In this document: positions 1 to 9,045 of the stretch, piece by piece
Numbering within the stretch: the first letter of the stretch is position 1
How the letters are laid out: each line of letters opens with the position of its first letter
Origin: Oscillospiraceae bacterium
Lineage (GTDB): Bacteria; Bacillota; Clostridia; Oscillospirales; Ruminococcaceae
Length of the DNA: 64,000 nucleotides
Direction of reading: 5' to 3'
Assembly: GCA_018110985.1 (NCBI GenBank)
Contig: JAGAWT010000033.1
Location: forward strand, 168,286 to 232,285
Translations under genes and position numbers: made by a program
The notes under the pieces: model-generated
What the model was told of the DNA's origin: nothing
What the model saw: only the letters and a program-made list of their open reading frames with translations
Database searches by the model: none

Positions 1-2
1 GC

Positions 3-950
3 TGGCACCACGGCGTTATAGGTATAGCTGCCGCAAGGATAATGGAAAATTTCGGAAAGCCTACTTTTATACTTACGGAGGAGCCTGATGAGCTCAGGGG
101 CTCCGCAAGGGCTTTCGGCAGCTTCAATGTATTTGACAGCCTTGTTTATTCCGCCGATCACCTGACCAAAAAAGGGGGTCATGCCGGTGCTGGCGGCTTT
201 TCCCTTGAAAAGAGCGAGCTGGAGGCATTCAGGGATTCGCTTGAAGAATATGCTGCCTCTCTGGAGAAAAGACCTGTTCCGGAGATAACCGCCTGTGCGG
301 ATATAAGCCCGGAGGAGCTGACGGCGGAAAATGCAGAGGGACTGGAGATACTGGAGCCCTTTGGAGAGGGGAATCCCAAGCCTGTTTTTTTGCTGACGGA
401 CTGTGTGATCACGGCAGTCTCTCCCCTTTCGGGCGGCGTACACACAAGGCTTGGTCTTAGATACGGGGACAAAAGCCTTGAAATGCCGCTTTTCGGAAGG
501 TCTGCCGACTGTTTCCCCTATAAAAGCGGCGACAGCGTGAACATACTGGCAGGACTTGAAGTAAACGAATACAAGGGGCGAAAGAGCCTCAGACTGAAAT
601 ATGTGGATATGAGACCGAAGGGGCTCAAGCAGGAACGGCTCATTTCGGCAGAGGAGCATTACGACCGTTTCAGGCGGGGCGAGATACATGACAGGACAGT
701 TCTGGATGCCATGCGGCCCGACAGGAACGAGCTTGCGGTCATATACAGGATGATAGACGGAAAAACGCCTCTTGAAGTTTGTGCAAGATGCGGGACGGAC
801 AGCATCAACCTTTGTAAGGTGCTCTGCGCCTTTGATATATTTGCGGAGGCAGGGCTCATAGAATACAGCCGCTCAAAGGAGCGGGCAAAGGTCATACACA
901 CGAACCGGAAGGCGGATCTTTCACTTACTCCCACAATGAAAATGCTATAA
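3..950 (+). CDS. recJ: Single-stranded-DNA-specific exonuclease RecJ, C-terminal part (5' end outside window)
   Basis: The reading frame is open from the first bases of the window, so the gene begins upstream; about 315 C-terminal residues are seen. The visible start has the WHHGVIGIAAARI segment typical of the RecJ DHHA1 region, followed by the GGHAGAGGFSLE segment and an OB-fold-like part (FGEGNPKPVF). RecJ degrades single-stranded DNA 5' to 3' in recombination and repair. The last roughly 100 residues follow the usual end of the core and look like the C-terminal extension common in Firmicutes RecJ. The gene is followed after 55 bp by rel, the usual order in clostridia. Family assignment is confident; the catalytic DHH motif lies outside the window. 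Confidence 0.9.
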   Translation, partial: WHHGVIGIAAARIMENFGKPTFILTEEPDELRGSARAFGSFNVFDSLVYSADHLTKKGGHAGAGGFSLEKSELEAFRDSLEEYAASLEKRPVPEITACADISPEELTAENAEGLEILEPFGEGNPKPVFLLTDCVITAVSPLSGGVHTRLGLRYGDKSLEMPLFGRSADCFPYKSGDSVNILAGLEVNEYKGRKSLRLKYVDMRPKGLKQERLISAEEHYDRFRRGEIHDRTVLDAMRPDRNELAVIYRMIDGKTPLEVCARCGTDSINLCKVLCAFDIFAEAGLIEYSRSKERAKVIHTNRKADLSLTPTMKML

Positions 951-1005
951 AATATCCGGGATGACCGATGAGGCTTTGTCGGTATCCTGTTAAGGTGGTG
1001 CGATC

Positions 1006-3204
1006 GTGCTCAACAAGACTGAGACCATTTATACTATAGATGATATAATGGAGTTCATTCTCAAGGATGACCGTCATGAAAGCTATGATACAAGCAAGAT
1101 CGTTTCTGCCTATGATTTTGCTGCCACGGCTCATGCGAACCAGATGAGGTCTTCCGGAGAGCCATATATAACCCATCCTGTTGCGGTATCATATATACTT
1201 TTGCAGCTTGGTATGGATACTGACACTGTGTGTGCGGGTCTGCTCCATGATGTGGTGGAGGATACTGACCACAGCCTTGAAGAGATAAAAAAGCTCTTCG
1301 GTCAGGATGTGGCGATGCTGGTGGACGGTGTCACAAAGTTAGGCAAGATACCGCTCTTTACGAAAGAGGAGCAGCAGGCAGAGAATGTCCGCAAGATACT
1401 CCTTGCCATGTCCCAGGACATAAGAGTTATCATCATCAAGCTGGCGGACAGGCTCCACAATATGAGGACCCTCCAGTTCAGACCTGCCCACAAGCAGAGG
1501 AATACCGCACTGGAGACTATGAACATTTATGCTCCCATAGCTCACAGGCTGGGTATAAAGACCATTCAGGATGAGATAGAGGACATAGCCTTCCATTATC
1601 TGGATCCCTTTGCCTATGCGGAGATAGAAAATGCTCTGAAGATCAGGAGCGATGAAAGGCAGCGCTTTATAAAGCAGATAGAATCCCAGATAGAGGAAAG
1701 GTTCGTTCAGATGGGGCTTGAAAAGCCTCAGCTTGCCGGAAGAGTGAAATCTGTATACGGGATATTCAAAAAATCCTTTATGCAGAACAAGAGCATTGAT
1801 CAGATCTATGATATATATGCGGTAAGGATCGTTGTAAACACTGTAAATGAGTGCTACAATGCGCTGGGCATAATACATGATATGTACAAGCCCATGCCAA
1901 ACCGCTTCAAGGATTATATCGCAACTCCCAAATCTAATATGTATCAGTCCCTCCACACGACCGTTATAGGAAGTGAAGGCATACCCTTTGAGGTGCAGAT
2001 CCGCACGGTGGATATGAACTATATCGCCGAATACGGCATCGCAGCCCACTGGAAGTACAAGGAGGGCATAAAAGGCAAGGACAAGCTCGAAAACCGCCTT
2101 GCATGGATAAGGCAGATAATAGAAGCGCAGCAGAGCGCTGACGATGTGGAGGAGATAGTCCGCACCATCAAGTCCGACCTCTCCCCCGAGGATACCTTTG
2201 CCTTTACTCCCAAGGGAGATGTAATAACACTTCCCGCAGGGGCTACAATAGTGGATTTTGCCTACGCCATACATACACAGGTCGGCAACAAGATGAAGGG
2301 CGCCAAGGTGGACGGAAAGCTCGTTAGCCTTGACTATGAGCTAAAGACCGGAGAGATCGTGGAGATACTTACATCCAATTCTCCCGACCACAGCCCGAAC
2401 CGTGCATGGATAGACATTGCCAAGACCCATGAGGCTAAATCCAAGATAAGGGCATGGTTCAAAAAAGAGCGCAGAGAGGAAAATGTCGCCAGGGGCAAAG
2501 AGGCTCTGGAAAAGGAATTCAAAAGAAACGGCGTAAATGTCCCGCCGGAGGATCTGGAGAAATTCCTTTCGGATGATATGCACAGGCACAACTGCGAGAC
2601 CCTTGACGATTTCTATGCGGCTCTCGGCTACGGTGGCATCATCCTTTCAAAGATACTTCCGAGGCTCAAGGAAAGCTACAACAAACAATACAGATCCGAA
2701 CAGCCCGTTGCACCGGTGGTCGTTCCCAAGCGCAGCAGCACCGGCATAATAGTGGGCGGCGAAAACAACATAGAGGTAAAGCTGGCAAAGTGCTGTTCTC
2801 CCCTGCCGGGAGAGGATATAGTGGCTTTTGTAACCAAGGGACACGGCTTTTCCGTTCACAGGAAGGACTGTGTCAATTACCTCAATTCCATAAACGGCGG
2901 CGGAGATCCCGAAAGGTGGACCCCTGCCACATGGGCAGAGAATACCAAGAAAAACGACAATCCGATCTTCAATGCATCCATTGACATAGTATCCGGTGAT
3001 CTTCTTTCTGTTCCCATGCAGGTAATGGCGGTCACATCGGAAATGCGCATACCTGTCCTGAGCTTTAATTCAAAGACGCTCAAAAACGGCAATTCCGAGA
3101 TACTGATACAGTGTCAGATAGCAGGGTCGGAACAGCTTGCGCTGATGCTTGCCAAGCTGCGGAAGATCCCCCTTGTGATAAGTGCGGACAGAGTTATTAA
3201 CTGA
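1006..3204 (+). CDS. rel: Bifunctional (p)ppGpp synthetase/hydrolase Rel
   Basis: This 732-residue protein makes and degrades the stringent-response alarmone (p)ppGpp. Domains in order: HD hydrolase (HDVVEDT at about 81-87), RelA/SpoT synthetase (about 235-350, with YDIYAVRIV and NRFKDYIATPK), TGS (about 395-455), a conserved Cys-rich zinc-finger region (KCCSPLPGED) and a C-terminal ACT domain from about 655. The HD motif is intact, so hydrolase activity is expected. The start is GTG at 1006, preceded by AAGGTGG at 993-999. The length is normal for the long Rel family. Confidence 0.96.
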   Translation: MLNKTETIYTIDDIMEFILKDDRHESYDTSKIVSAYDFAATAHANQMRSSGEPYITHPVAVSYILLQLGMDTDTVCAGLLHDVVEDTDHSLEEIKKLFGQDVAMLVDGVTKLGKIPLFTKEEQQAENVRKILLAMSQDIRVIIIKLADRLHNMRTLQFRPAHKQRNTALETMNIYAPIAHRLGIKTIQDEIEDIAFHYLDPFAYAEIENALKIRSDERQRFIKQIESQIEERFVQMGLEKPQLAGRVKSVYGIFKKSFMQNKSIDQIYDIYAVRIVVNTVNECYNALGIIHDMYKPMPNRFKDYIATPKSNMYQSLHTTVIGSEGIPFEVQIRTVDMNYIAEYGIAAHWKYKEGIKGKDKLENRLAWIRQIIEAQQSADDVEEIVRTIKSDLSPEDTFAFTPKGDVITLPAGATIVDFAYAIHTQVGNKMKGAKVDGKLVSLDYELKTGEIVEILTSNSPDHSPNRAWIDIAKTHEAKSKIRAWFKKERREENVARGKEALEKEFKRNGVNVPPEDLEKFLSDDMHRHNCETLDDFYAALGYGGIILSKILPRLKESYNKQYRSEQPVAPVVVPKRSSTGIIVGGENNIEVKLAKCCSPLPGEDIVAFVTKGHGFSVHRKDCVNYLNSINGGGDPERWTPATWAENTKKNDNPIFNASIDIVSGDLLSVPMQVMAVTSEMRIPVLSFNSKTLKNGNSEILIQCQIAGSEQLALMLAKLRKIPLVISADRVIN

Positions 3205-3217
3205 AAAGGTCTGAAAA

Positions 3218-3889
3218 ATGTACACGATGACTTTACCCTCTATGGGTGCTTTCGGCACCAATGCCTATGTTTTGTGGGATGAAGAAAAAAGAGGCGTGCT
3301 GATAGATGCGCCCTGTGATGCGGATTATATCATATCCGAGATAGACAAGAAAGGGATCTCCCTTGAAAAAATACTGTTGACTCACGGACATATAGATCAT
3401 ATAGGGGCTTGTGCCCGGGTAGCACGGAGCTGCGGCGCAAAGATCTGCATACACAAGAAGGATCTTCCAAAGCTGTACGGCGATATAGGAAATGTATGCG
3501 GCTTTTTCGGATTGCCGGAGCCCGAGTATCCCCAAAAGGATGATGTCATAGCCTTTGAAAATGACGAAAAGATAGAATGTGGGAAAATGTGTGCGCAGGT
3601 GATAGAGACACCGGGTCATACGAGCGGAAGTGTATGCTTTCTGTTTGAGGATGAGGTCAGCGGAGAGCTGCGCCTTTATACGGGAGATACTCTCTTTGCG
3701 GGGAGCATGGGCAGAACGGATATGCCGGACGGTGATGAGGACAGGATCTTTTCCTCACTTTCCCTGCTGTGGGATCGCTTTGAGGGGAAAGATGCACTGA
3801 TCTTCCCGGGACATGGTCCGAGCAGCACTGTTGAGGCGGAAAGGATACGCAACAGGTATTTTATTTATGCCCATAATATCGGTAGATGA
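3218..3889 (+). CDS. MBL-fold metallo-hydrolase (glyoxalase II-like)
   Basis: A 223-residue metallo-beta-lactamase-fold protein. The metal-binding motif THGHIDHIG, the later TPGHT histidine, the GDTLF aspartate and the final FPGHG histidine are all present, so a dinuclear-metal hydrolase is expected. This subfamily is commonly annotated as hydroxyacylglutathione hydrolase-like, but the substrate cannot be read from sequence. It starts 13 bp after rel with AAAAGG upstream and ends 3 bp before hemZ, so the three genes are probably co-transcribed. Confidence 0.88.
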   Translation: MYTMTLPSMGAFGTNAYVLWDEEKRGVLIDAPCDADYIISEIDKKGISLEKILLTHGHIDHIGACARVARSCGAKICIHKKDLPKLYGDIGNVCGFFGLPEPEYPQKDDVIAFENDEKIECGKMCAQVIETPGHTSGSVCFLFEDEVSGELRLYTGDTLFAGSMGRTDMPDGDEDRIFSSLSLLWDRFEGKDALIFPGHGPSSTVEAERIRNRYFIYAHNIGR

Positions 3890-3892
3890 TGT

Positions 3893-5383
3893 ATGCTTGA
3901 TATCTGTTTTATAAATTGTGATCTGAAATACGAGACTGAGGCTGTGGTAAAGCTTTTCTTCCCGCTGGAGCATTTCGGCTTCCTTTATGATGAAGAAAAT
4001 GTCGGGGATGAATATATCATAATTGAAAATGTTCCCGGACAGACTGTCGGCATCAGGCTGAAGATCGGAGAATGCGAAAGAAATGAAGCCGTTTCCTCCG
4101 GAGAAAATGCAAAGGAAACGGAAGAAAATGTTTGCCGTGCCCTTTATCTCATACTGTCTGAGTTTACGGGCAAAAAGCCCGAATGGGGCGCTCTTACCGG
4201 TATAAGACCCGTAAGAAAGATAAACAGTCTTCTGGATGAGGGGAAAGCAAGGAACGAGATCTTCGGTATACTGAATGAAAAATACTTCATCAGCGAAGGA
4301 AAGTTCTCTCTTTGCTATGACACTGCATTAAATCAGAGGCTTGCATTAAAAACTCTTGACAACAACAGCATTTCTCTGTATGTGGGCATCCCGTTTTGCC
4401 CCTCAAGATGCTCCTATTGCTCCTTTGTTTCTCATTCCATAACATCAAAGGGCGCCATGAAGCTGATGGACGGATATGTTCGGAAGCTGACAGAGGAACT
4501 GAAACTGATTGCCGATGCCGTGAACGGCACGCCCTTTTATATCAACACTGTCTATTTCGGAGGAGGAACACCCACCGCCCTGAGCGCAGAGGATCTTTCA
4601 AGGATAATATCTGTCGTGCGGCAGGAATTCGACCTCAGAGGGTGTGAGGAATTCACTGTTGAGGCAGGAAGACCTGACACTATAGACAGAGATAAGCTGT
4701 GTGCGATGAAGGAGGGCGGAGTTACAAGGATCTCCGTAAATCCTCAGAGCCTTTCGGACAGTGTCCTGAAAAAGATCGGCCGCATACACACTGTTGACAG
4801 ATTTCATGAAGCCTTTGAGCTTGCGAGAAAAACAGGCTTTGACAATATAAACTGCGATACCATCGCAGGACTGCCCGGAGATGATGAACAGGGCTTTGAA
4901 AACACGCTGAAAGAACTTATAAAGCTGTCTCCGGAGGGCATAACCGTTCACACCCTTACGGTAAAAACAGGAGCAAGGCTTGCAGGCAGCAGTAGGGACG
5001 CTTTTGCGGATGACAGTGCAGTAAGCCGTGAAACAAAACTTGCACGAAGACTCCTTTCCGACAGCTCCTATCTCCCCTACTATCTTTACAGGCAGAAAAA
5101 CACCATAGGAAATCTTGAAAATACGGGATATTCCAAAAAAGGATACGAATGTCTTTACAACATATACATCATGGATGAGACACAGAATATCCTTGCTGCG
5201 GGCTGCGGCGGTTCCACAAAGCTCGTAGCGCCCGGAGGAAAGATAAAGCGTGTTTTGAACTACAAATACCCCTACGAATATATTTCACGATTCGATAAAA
5301 TGACGGAATACAAAAGACAGGGACTCAAAAACGATCTTTTGTCTCTGTGCAAGACCTACAACGCCGAAAGGAGTAATCTTTAA
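3893..5383 (+). CDS. hemZ: HemZ-type radical SAM protein (coproporphyrinogen III dehydrogenase-like)
   Basis: A 496-residue radical SAM protein. The iron-sulfur/SAM motif CPSRCSYC lies near residue 170, followed by YFGGGTPTAL and the EFTVEAGRPD segment typical of HemN/HemZ proteins. HemZ is annotated as an oxygen-independent coproporphyrinogen III oxidase-like enzyme; in anaerobic clostridia the true substrate is uncertain. An N-terminal domain of about 150 residues precedes the radical SAM core, which fits HemZ rather than HemN or HemW. The stop codon shares its last base with the next start. Confidence 0.88.
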   Translation: MLDICFINCDLKYETEAVVKLFFPLEHFGFLYDEENVGDEYIIIENVPGQTVGIRLKIGECERNEAVSSGENAKETEENVCRALYLILSEFTGKKPEWGALTGIRPVRKINSLLDEGKARNEIFGILNEKYFISEGKFSLCYDTALNQRLALKTLDNNSISLYVGIPFCPSRCSYCSFVSHSITSKGAMKLMDGYVRKLTEELKLIADAVNGTPFYINTVYFGGGTPTALSAEDLSRIISVVRQEFDLRGCEEFTVEAGRPDTIDRDKLCAMKEGGVTRISVNPQSLSDSVLKKIGRIHTVDRFHEAFELARKTGFDNINCDTIAGLPGDDEQGFENTLKELIKLSPEGITVHTLTVKTGARLAGSSRDAFADDSAVSRETKLARRLLSDSSYLPYYLYRQKNTIGNLENTGYSKKGYECLYNIYIMDETQNILAAGCGGSTKLVAPGGKIKRVLNYKYPYEYISRFDKMTEYKRQGLKNDLLSLCKTYNAERSNL

Positions 5384-7032
5384 TGCTCATCAACGGAAAA
5401 CTTCTGCGCTCCGCTGTTATATCCGCATCACTTGCCCTTACAGAGTCCAAAAAGCTCATAGACGAGCTTAATGTGTACCCCGTACCTGACGGAGATACGG
5501 GTACAAATATGTCTCTTACCTTTGAGTGTGCCAAGGAATCTGTGACTGTTATGTCCGAAGCATCAGATGCCGGGGATGTTATGAAGACTGCATCCTCTGC
5601 CATGATAAGGGGTGCCAGAGGCAACTCGGGCGTAATAACCTCACTCTTGTTCAGAGGCTTTGCAAAGGGCATAGAGGGCAGGAAGGAGCTTAACTGCGAG
5701 GATATAGCCAACGCTTTCAGGATAGGCGTGGAGAGTGCTTACAAAGCGGTCATGAAGCCTGTTGAGGGCACTATACTCACTGTTGCGAGAGTGGCGTCCG
5801 AAAGGGCAAGGGATATGTCATTCCAGACAAATGATCCTCTTGTTCAGTGGAGCGAGATGGTGGCAGCAGCTGCTGCTGCTCTGAAAAAAACTCCCGAGCA
5901 GCTCCCCATACTGAAAAAAGCAGGTGTGGTGGATGCAGGTGCCAAGGGTCTTGTTATCATTCTTGAGGAAATGCTCAGAGCTTTCAGGGGCGAGCCAAGA
6001 TCATCTGTCCAGAAGACGGATGCTGCTCCTTCAAACAAGCTGCATATAGATATAAGAGACGATGAAGAAATAATCTATGCCTACTGCACGGAGTATATCG
6101 TGAACGGTGAGCATACACCCGAGCAGGCACAGGAGCTCAGGGCTTATCTTGAATCCATAGGGAACTGCGCAGTGGTGGTGGACGATGATGATATAATCAA
6201 GATCCATGTACACACCAACAATCCCGGTCTTGCCTTTGAAAAGGGTCTTACCTACGGCTATCTCAGCAATATGAAGATAGACAACATGAGGCTCCAGAGA
6301 AACAAGCGCATGGAGCAGATGCGAAAGAAGGAAATCCCCGTTCCCGCAGAGCCCGAAAAGAATTTCGGCTTTGTTACGGTGGCAAACGGAAGCGGAGTCA
6401 TATCCATGTTTAAGGATCTTGGAGCAGATGAGGTCGTTATGGGCGGGCAGACCATGAATCCGTCAGCAGAGGACATACTGAGAGCAGTCTACAGTGTCCC
6501 CGCAAAGACCGTGTTCGTGCTTCCCAACAACAAGAACATCATCATGGCAGCAGAACAGGCTATGAAGATATCCGAAAAGGATATGTTCGTTCTTCCCACT
6601 ACCTCCATTCCTCAAGGAATGGCAGCACTTTCTGCCTTTGATCCCGACAGCGATTTTGACAGCAACAGGACAAATATGTCCCAGGCGGCAGACAAGGTGG
6701 GCTCCGGTCTTATAACCTTTGCTTCCCGCAATTCCGTATTCGGCGGTCACGATATCAAATCCGGAGACATAATGGCTCTTGAGAACGGCAAGCTTTCATT
6801 TATAGACAGAGACCTTACAAGGGCGGCTTATAAGCTGGCACGAAAGCTGGTAAAAGCCCAGAGATCTTCTGCAACATATGTTACCGTGCTGGTGGGTCAG
6901 GAAGTGACCGAGGACAAACAGGCGGATCTTGAAACACTCATGAGATCAAAGATGCCTGCCGGAGCGAATATTACATTCCTCAGAGGAGAGCAGCCTGTTT
7001 ATTACTATGTGATCTCTGTGGAGAGCGAGTAA
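5383..7032 (+). CDS. DAK2/DegV-domain protein YloV (FakA-like fatty acid kinase)
   Basis: A 549-residue protein with an N-terminal DAK2 (DhaL-like) kinase domain showing PVPDGDTGTNM, GARGNSGVI and DAGAKGLV, the nucleotide and metal binding motifs. The central and C-terminal parts match the YloV/FakA layout. In Staphylococcus FakA phosphorylates fatty acids bound to FakB; that role is inferred here from family membership only, and no DegV/FakB gene is nearby. The start overlaps the stop of hemZ by one base and the stop overlaps the next start by one base, indicating translational coupling. Confidence 0.9.
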   Translation: MLINGKLLRSAVISASLALTESKKLIDELNVYPVPDGDTGTNMSLTFECAKESVTVMSEASDAGDVMKTASSAMIRGARGNSGVITSLLFRGFAKGIEGRKELNCEDIANAFRIGVESAYKAVMKPVEGTILTVARVASERARDMSFQTNDPLVQWSEMVAAAAAALKKTPEQLPILKKAGVVDAGAKGLVIILEEMLRAFRGEPRSSVQKTDAAPSNKLHIDIRDDEEIIYAYCTEYIVNGEHTPEQAQELRAYLESIGNCAVVVDDDDIIKIHVHTNNPGLAFEKGLTYGYLSNMKIDNMRLQRNKRMEQMRKKEIPVPAEPEKNFGFVTVANGSGVISMFKDLGADEVVMGGQTMNPSAEDILRAVYSVPAKTVFVLPNNKNIIMAAEQAMKISEKDMFVLPTTSIPQGMAALSAFDPDSDFDSNRTNMSQAADKVGSGLITFASRNSVFGGHDIKSGDIMALENGKLSFIDRDLTRAAYKLARKLVKAQRSSATYVTVLVGQEVTEDKQADLETLMRSKMPAGANITFLRGEQPVYYYVISVESE

Positions 7033-7676
7033 TGATAACTCTTATAACAGGTCATTACGGCAGCGGAAAGACTACTGCTGCCGCAAACCTTGCCGCATTA
7101 AGGGCAGGTACAGGGAGCACGGCTCTTGTGGATATGGACACTGTTAATCCTTATTTCAGAGCAGCAGATCTGTCCGCTTTCCTTGAAGAAAAGGGCGTAA
7201 AGCTGATAGCTCCCATGTATGCAGGGACAAACCTTGATCTTCCTATACTCAATTTTGATATTGCAGCCATTTCACGGGAATATGAGAATGTCATCTGCGA
7301 TATGGGCGGAGACGATGCGGGAGCCTATCCCTTCGGGAAATTCTCCGAATATGTGAAAAACTGCGGTGCGGGATGGGAACACCTGTTTACAGTGAATTTC
7401 TGCCGTCCCCTCACTTCTTCCCCGGAAGAGTGTGCCGAGAGCATAGATGAGATAGTCCGTGCCTCCCGTATGCCTGTGACGGCTATCATAAACAACACGA
7501 ATCTTGGCAGTGAGACCACAGAAGAGATAATAAAAGACGGTCTTGAAAAGGCGAAAGCTCTTGAAGAACTGACAGGTATCAGTGTGACATACAGTACATT
7601 CCCCGCTTTCCTTGATGTCTCTTTTTCGGAACAGCTGGTGAAAACGGAGATACTTATAAAGAATATATGGGAATGA
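7032..7676 (+). CDS. P-loop ATPase next to the 2-oxoacid oxidoreductase genes
   Basis: A 214-residue protein starting with a Walker A motif, GHYGSGKTT, of the SIMIBI/ParA-MinD type, then a VDMDTVNPYF segment and a CDMGGDD segment resembling switch and Walker B regions. No membrane or DNA-binding segment is visible. The partner is unknown. The gene overlaps yloV by one base and lies 43 bp before a ferredoxin and a VorB gene. I infer a helper role for the oxidoreductase module from this position only. Confidence 0.75.
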   Translation: MITLITGHYGSGKTTAAANLAALRAGTGSTALVDMDTVNPYFRAADLSAFLEEKGVKLIAPMYAGTNLDLPILNFDIAAISREYENVICDMGGDDAGAYPFGKFSEYVKNCGAGWEHLFTVNFCRPLTSSPEECAESIDEIVRASRMPVTAIINNTNLGSETTEEIIKDGLEKAKALEELTGISVTYSTFPAFLDVSFSEQLVKTEILIKNIWE

Positions 7677-7719
7677 TCCCTTTGAAAAAGCAAATTCTAA
7701 AAGATAAAAGGTGGAACTT

Positions 7720-7926
7720 ATGGCTAATATGACAGTCGATCATTCAAAATGCAAAGGCTGCGGTCTTTGCACAACAGTCTGTCCGAGAGAACTCATAAAG
7801 CTTAGGACGGATATACGCACACCCAAGGGGTATAATCCCGCAGAGTGCAGTGATATAACAAGGTGCACCGGCTGCGGACTGTGTTTTCTCATGTGCCCTG
7901 ATTGTGCCATAACCGTAGAAAAGTAA
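7720..7926 (+). CDS. 2[4Fe-4S] ferredoxin, delta subunit of 2-oxoacid:ferredoxin oxidoreductase
   Basis: A 68-residue ferredoxin with two cluster motifs, CKGCGLCTTVCP and CTGCGLCFLMCP. It matches the VorD/KorD-type subunit that carries electrons from the thiamine-diphosphate centre of 2-oxoacid oxidoreductases. A GTG at 7711 is in frame, but the Shine-Dalgarno sequence AAAAGGTGG at 7706-7714 covers it and sits 5 bp before ATG 7720, so 7720 is preferred. The alpha-subunit gene follows after 12 bp. Confidence 0.88.
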   Translation: MANMTVDHSKCKGCGLCTTVCPRELIKLRTDIRTPKGYNPAECSDITRCTGCGLCFLMCPDCAITVEK

Positions 7927-7938
7927 GGAGGACTCCCA

Positions 7939-8997
7939 ATGGCAAGCGAAAAGAAGTTGATGAAGGGAAACGAAGCCCTTGCAGAGGCAGCTATCAGGTC
8001 AGGCTGCAAATGCTATTTCGGTTATCCCATTACACCGCAGACGGAAATTGCCGCATATATGTCAAAGAGGATGCCCAAGGTGGGCGGAGTGTTTTTGCAG
8101 GCAGAGAGTGAGATAGCAGCCATAAATATGGTATACGGTGCGGCTTCCTCAGGAACACGCTGCATGACCAGCTCCTCCTCCCCCGGAATATCTCTTAAAT
8201 CAGAGGGTATCTCCTACCTTGCAGGCTCCGATCTTCCCTGTGTCATAGTAAATGTACAGAGAGGCGGTCCGGGTCTCGGCGGCATACAGCCCTCTCAGTC
8301 GGATTACTACATGGCTGCAAAGGCAGGCGGTCACGGCGATTTTCATATGCTGGTATTTGCGCCTTCATCCGTTCAGGAAATGGCGGATATGGCTGCCATG
8401 GCTTTTGAGAACGCTGATAAGTACAGGATGCCGGCTATGATCTTTGCGGACGGTCTTCTGGGTCAGATGATGGAGCCCGTGGAGTTCCCCGAGATCACTC
8501 CGGATGCTCCGGAGAAGCCCTGGGCCTGCACCGGTCACGAGATGAAGAGGAAGCACAACATAATAAACTCCCTTTACCTTGTTCCCGAAGAACTGGAAAA
8601 GTCCAATATAGAACGCTTCAAGCGTTATGAGACTGTGGAAAAGGAGCTTTGCCTTTGGGACGAATACCTGTGCGGGGATGCAGAGATAATAGTTACTGCC
8701 TACGGTGCCAGCGCCAGGATCGCCCGCTCTGCGGTCACAGCCGCAAGAGCAGAGGGAATAAAGGCAGGTCTTATAAGACCCAAGACCCTGTGGCCTTTCC
8801 CCAAGCAGGCGTATGTGAATAATCTGGACACTGCAAAGGCTTTTCTTTCCGTGGAGATGTCCATGGGACAGATGGTGGATGATGTCCGCCTTGCCATAGA
8901 ATGTGCGAGACCTGTCCATTTCTTCGGTCACACCGGCGGAGTGGTCCCCACTCCCGGCGAAGTGCTTGAAAAGATCAGGGAGATAAATGCAAAGTAG
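7939..8997 (+). CDS. vorB: 2-oxoacid:ferredoxin oxidoreductase alpha subunit, VorB type
   Basis: A 352-residue protein matching VorB, the alpha subunit of 2-ketoisovalerate/2-oxoglutarate:ferredoxin oxidoreductases. The N-terminal pyrimidine-binding domain shows GYPITPQTE, QAESEIAAINM and the VNVQRGGPGLGG segment; the C-terminal part carries the transketolase-C-like domain (TAYGASARIA, GLIRPKTLWPFP). Length is full and no lesion is seen. The start follows an AAGGAGG site. The beta (thiamine-diphosphate-binding) and gamma subunits normally follow, but tmcAL comes next after about 50 bp, so the catalytic beta partner is absent from this locus. Confidence 0.92.
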   Translation: MASEKKLMKGNEALAEAAIRSGCKCYFGYPITPQTEIAAYMSKRMPKVGGVFLQAESEIAAINMVYGAASSGTRCMTSSSSPGISLKSEGISYLAGSDLPCVIVNVQRGGPGLGGIQPSQSDYYMAAKAGGHGDFHMLVFAPSSVQEMADMAAMAFENADKYRMPAMIFADGLLGQMMEPVEFPEITPDAPEKPWACTGHEMKRKHNIINSLYLVPEELEKSNIERFKRYETVEKELCLWDEYLCGDAEIIVTAYGASARIARSAVTAARAEGIKAGLIRPKTLWPFPKQAYVNNLDTAKAFLSVEMSMGQMVDDVRLAIECARPVHFFGHTGGVVPTPGEVLEKIREINAK

Positions 8998-9045
8998 GCT
9001 TTTGACATTCATCAAATGAGAAGTGATATAAAGGAGAAAATGCAA

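Noticed and set aside
1339..2274. Long minus-strand open frame opposite rel
   Set aside because: It lies wholly within a confident gene and its composition mirrors the rel codons.
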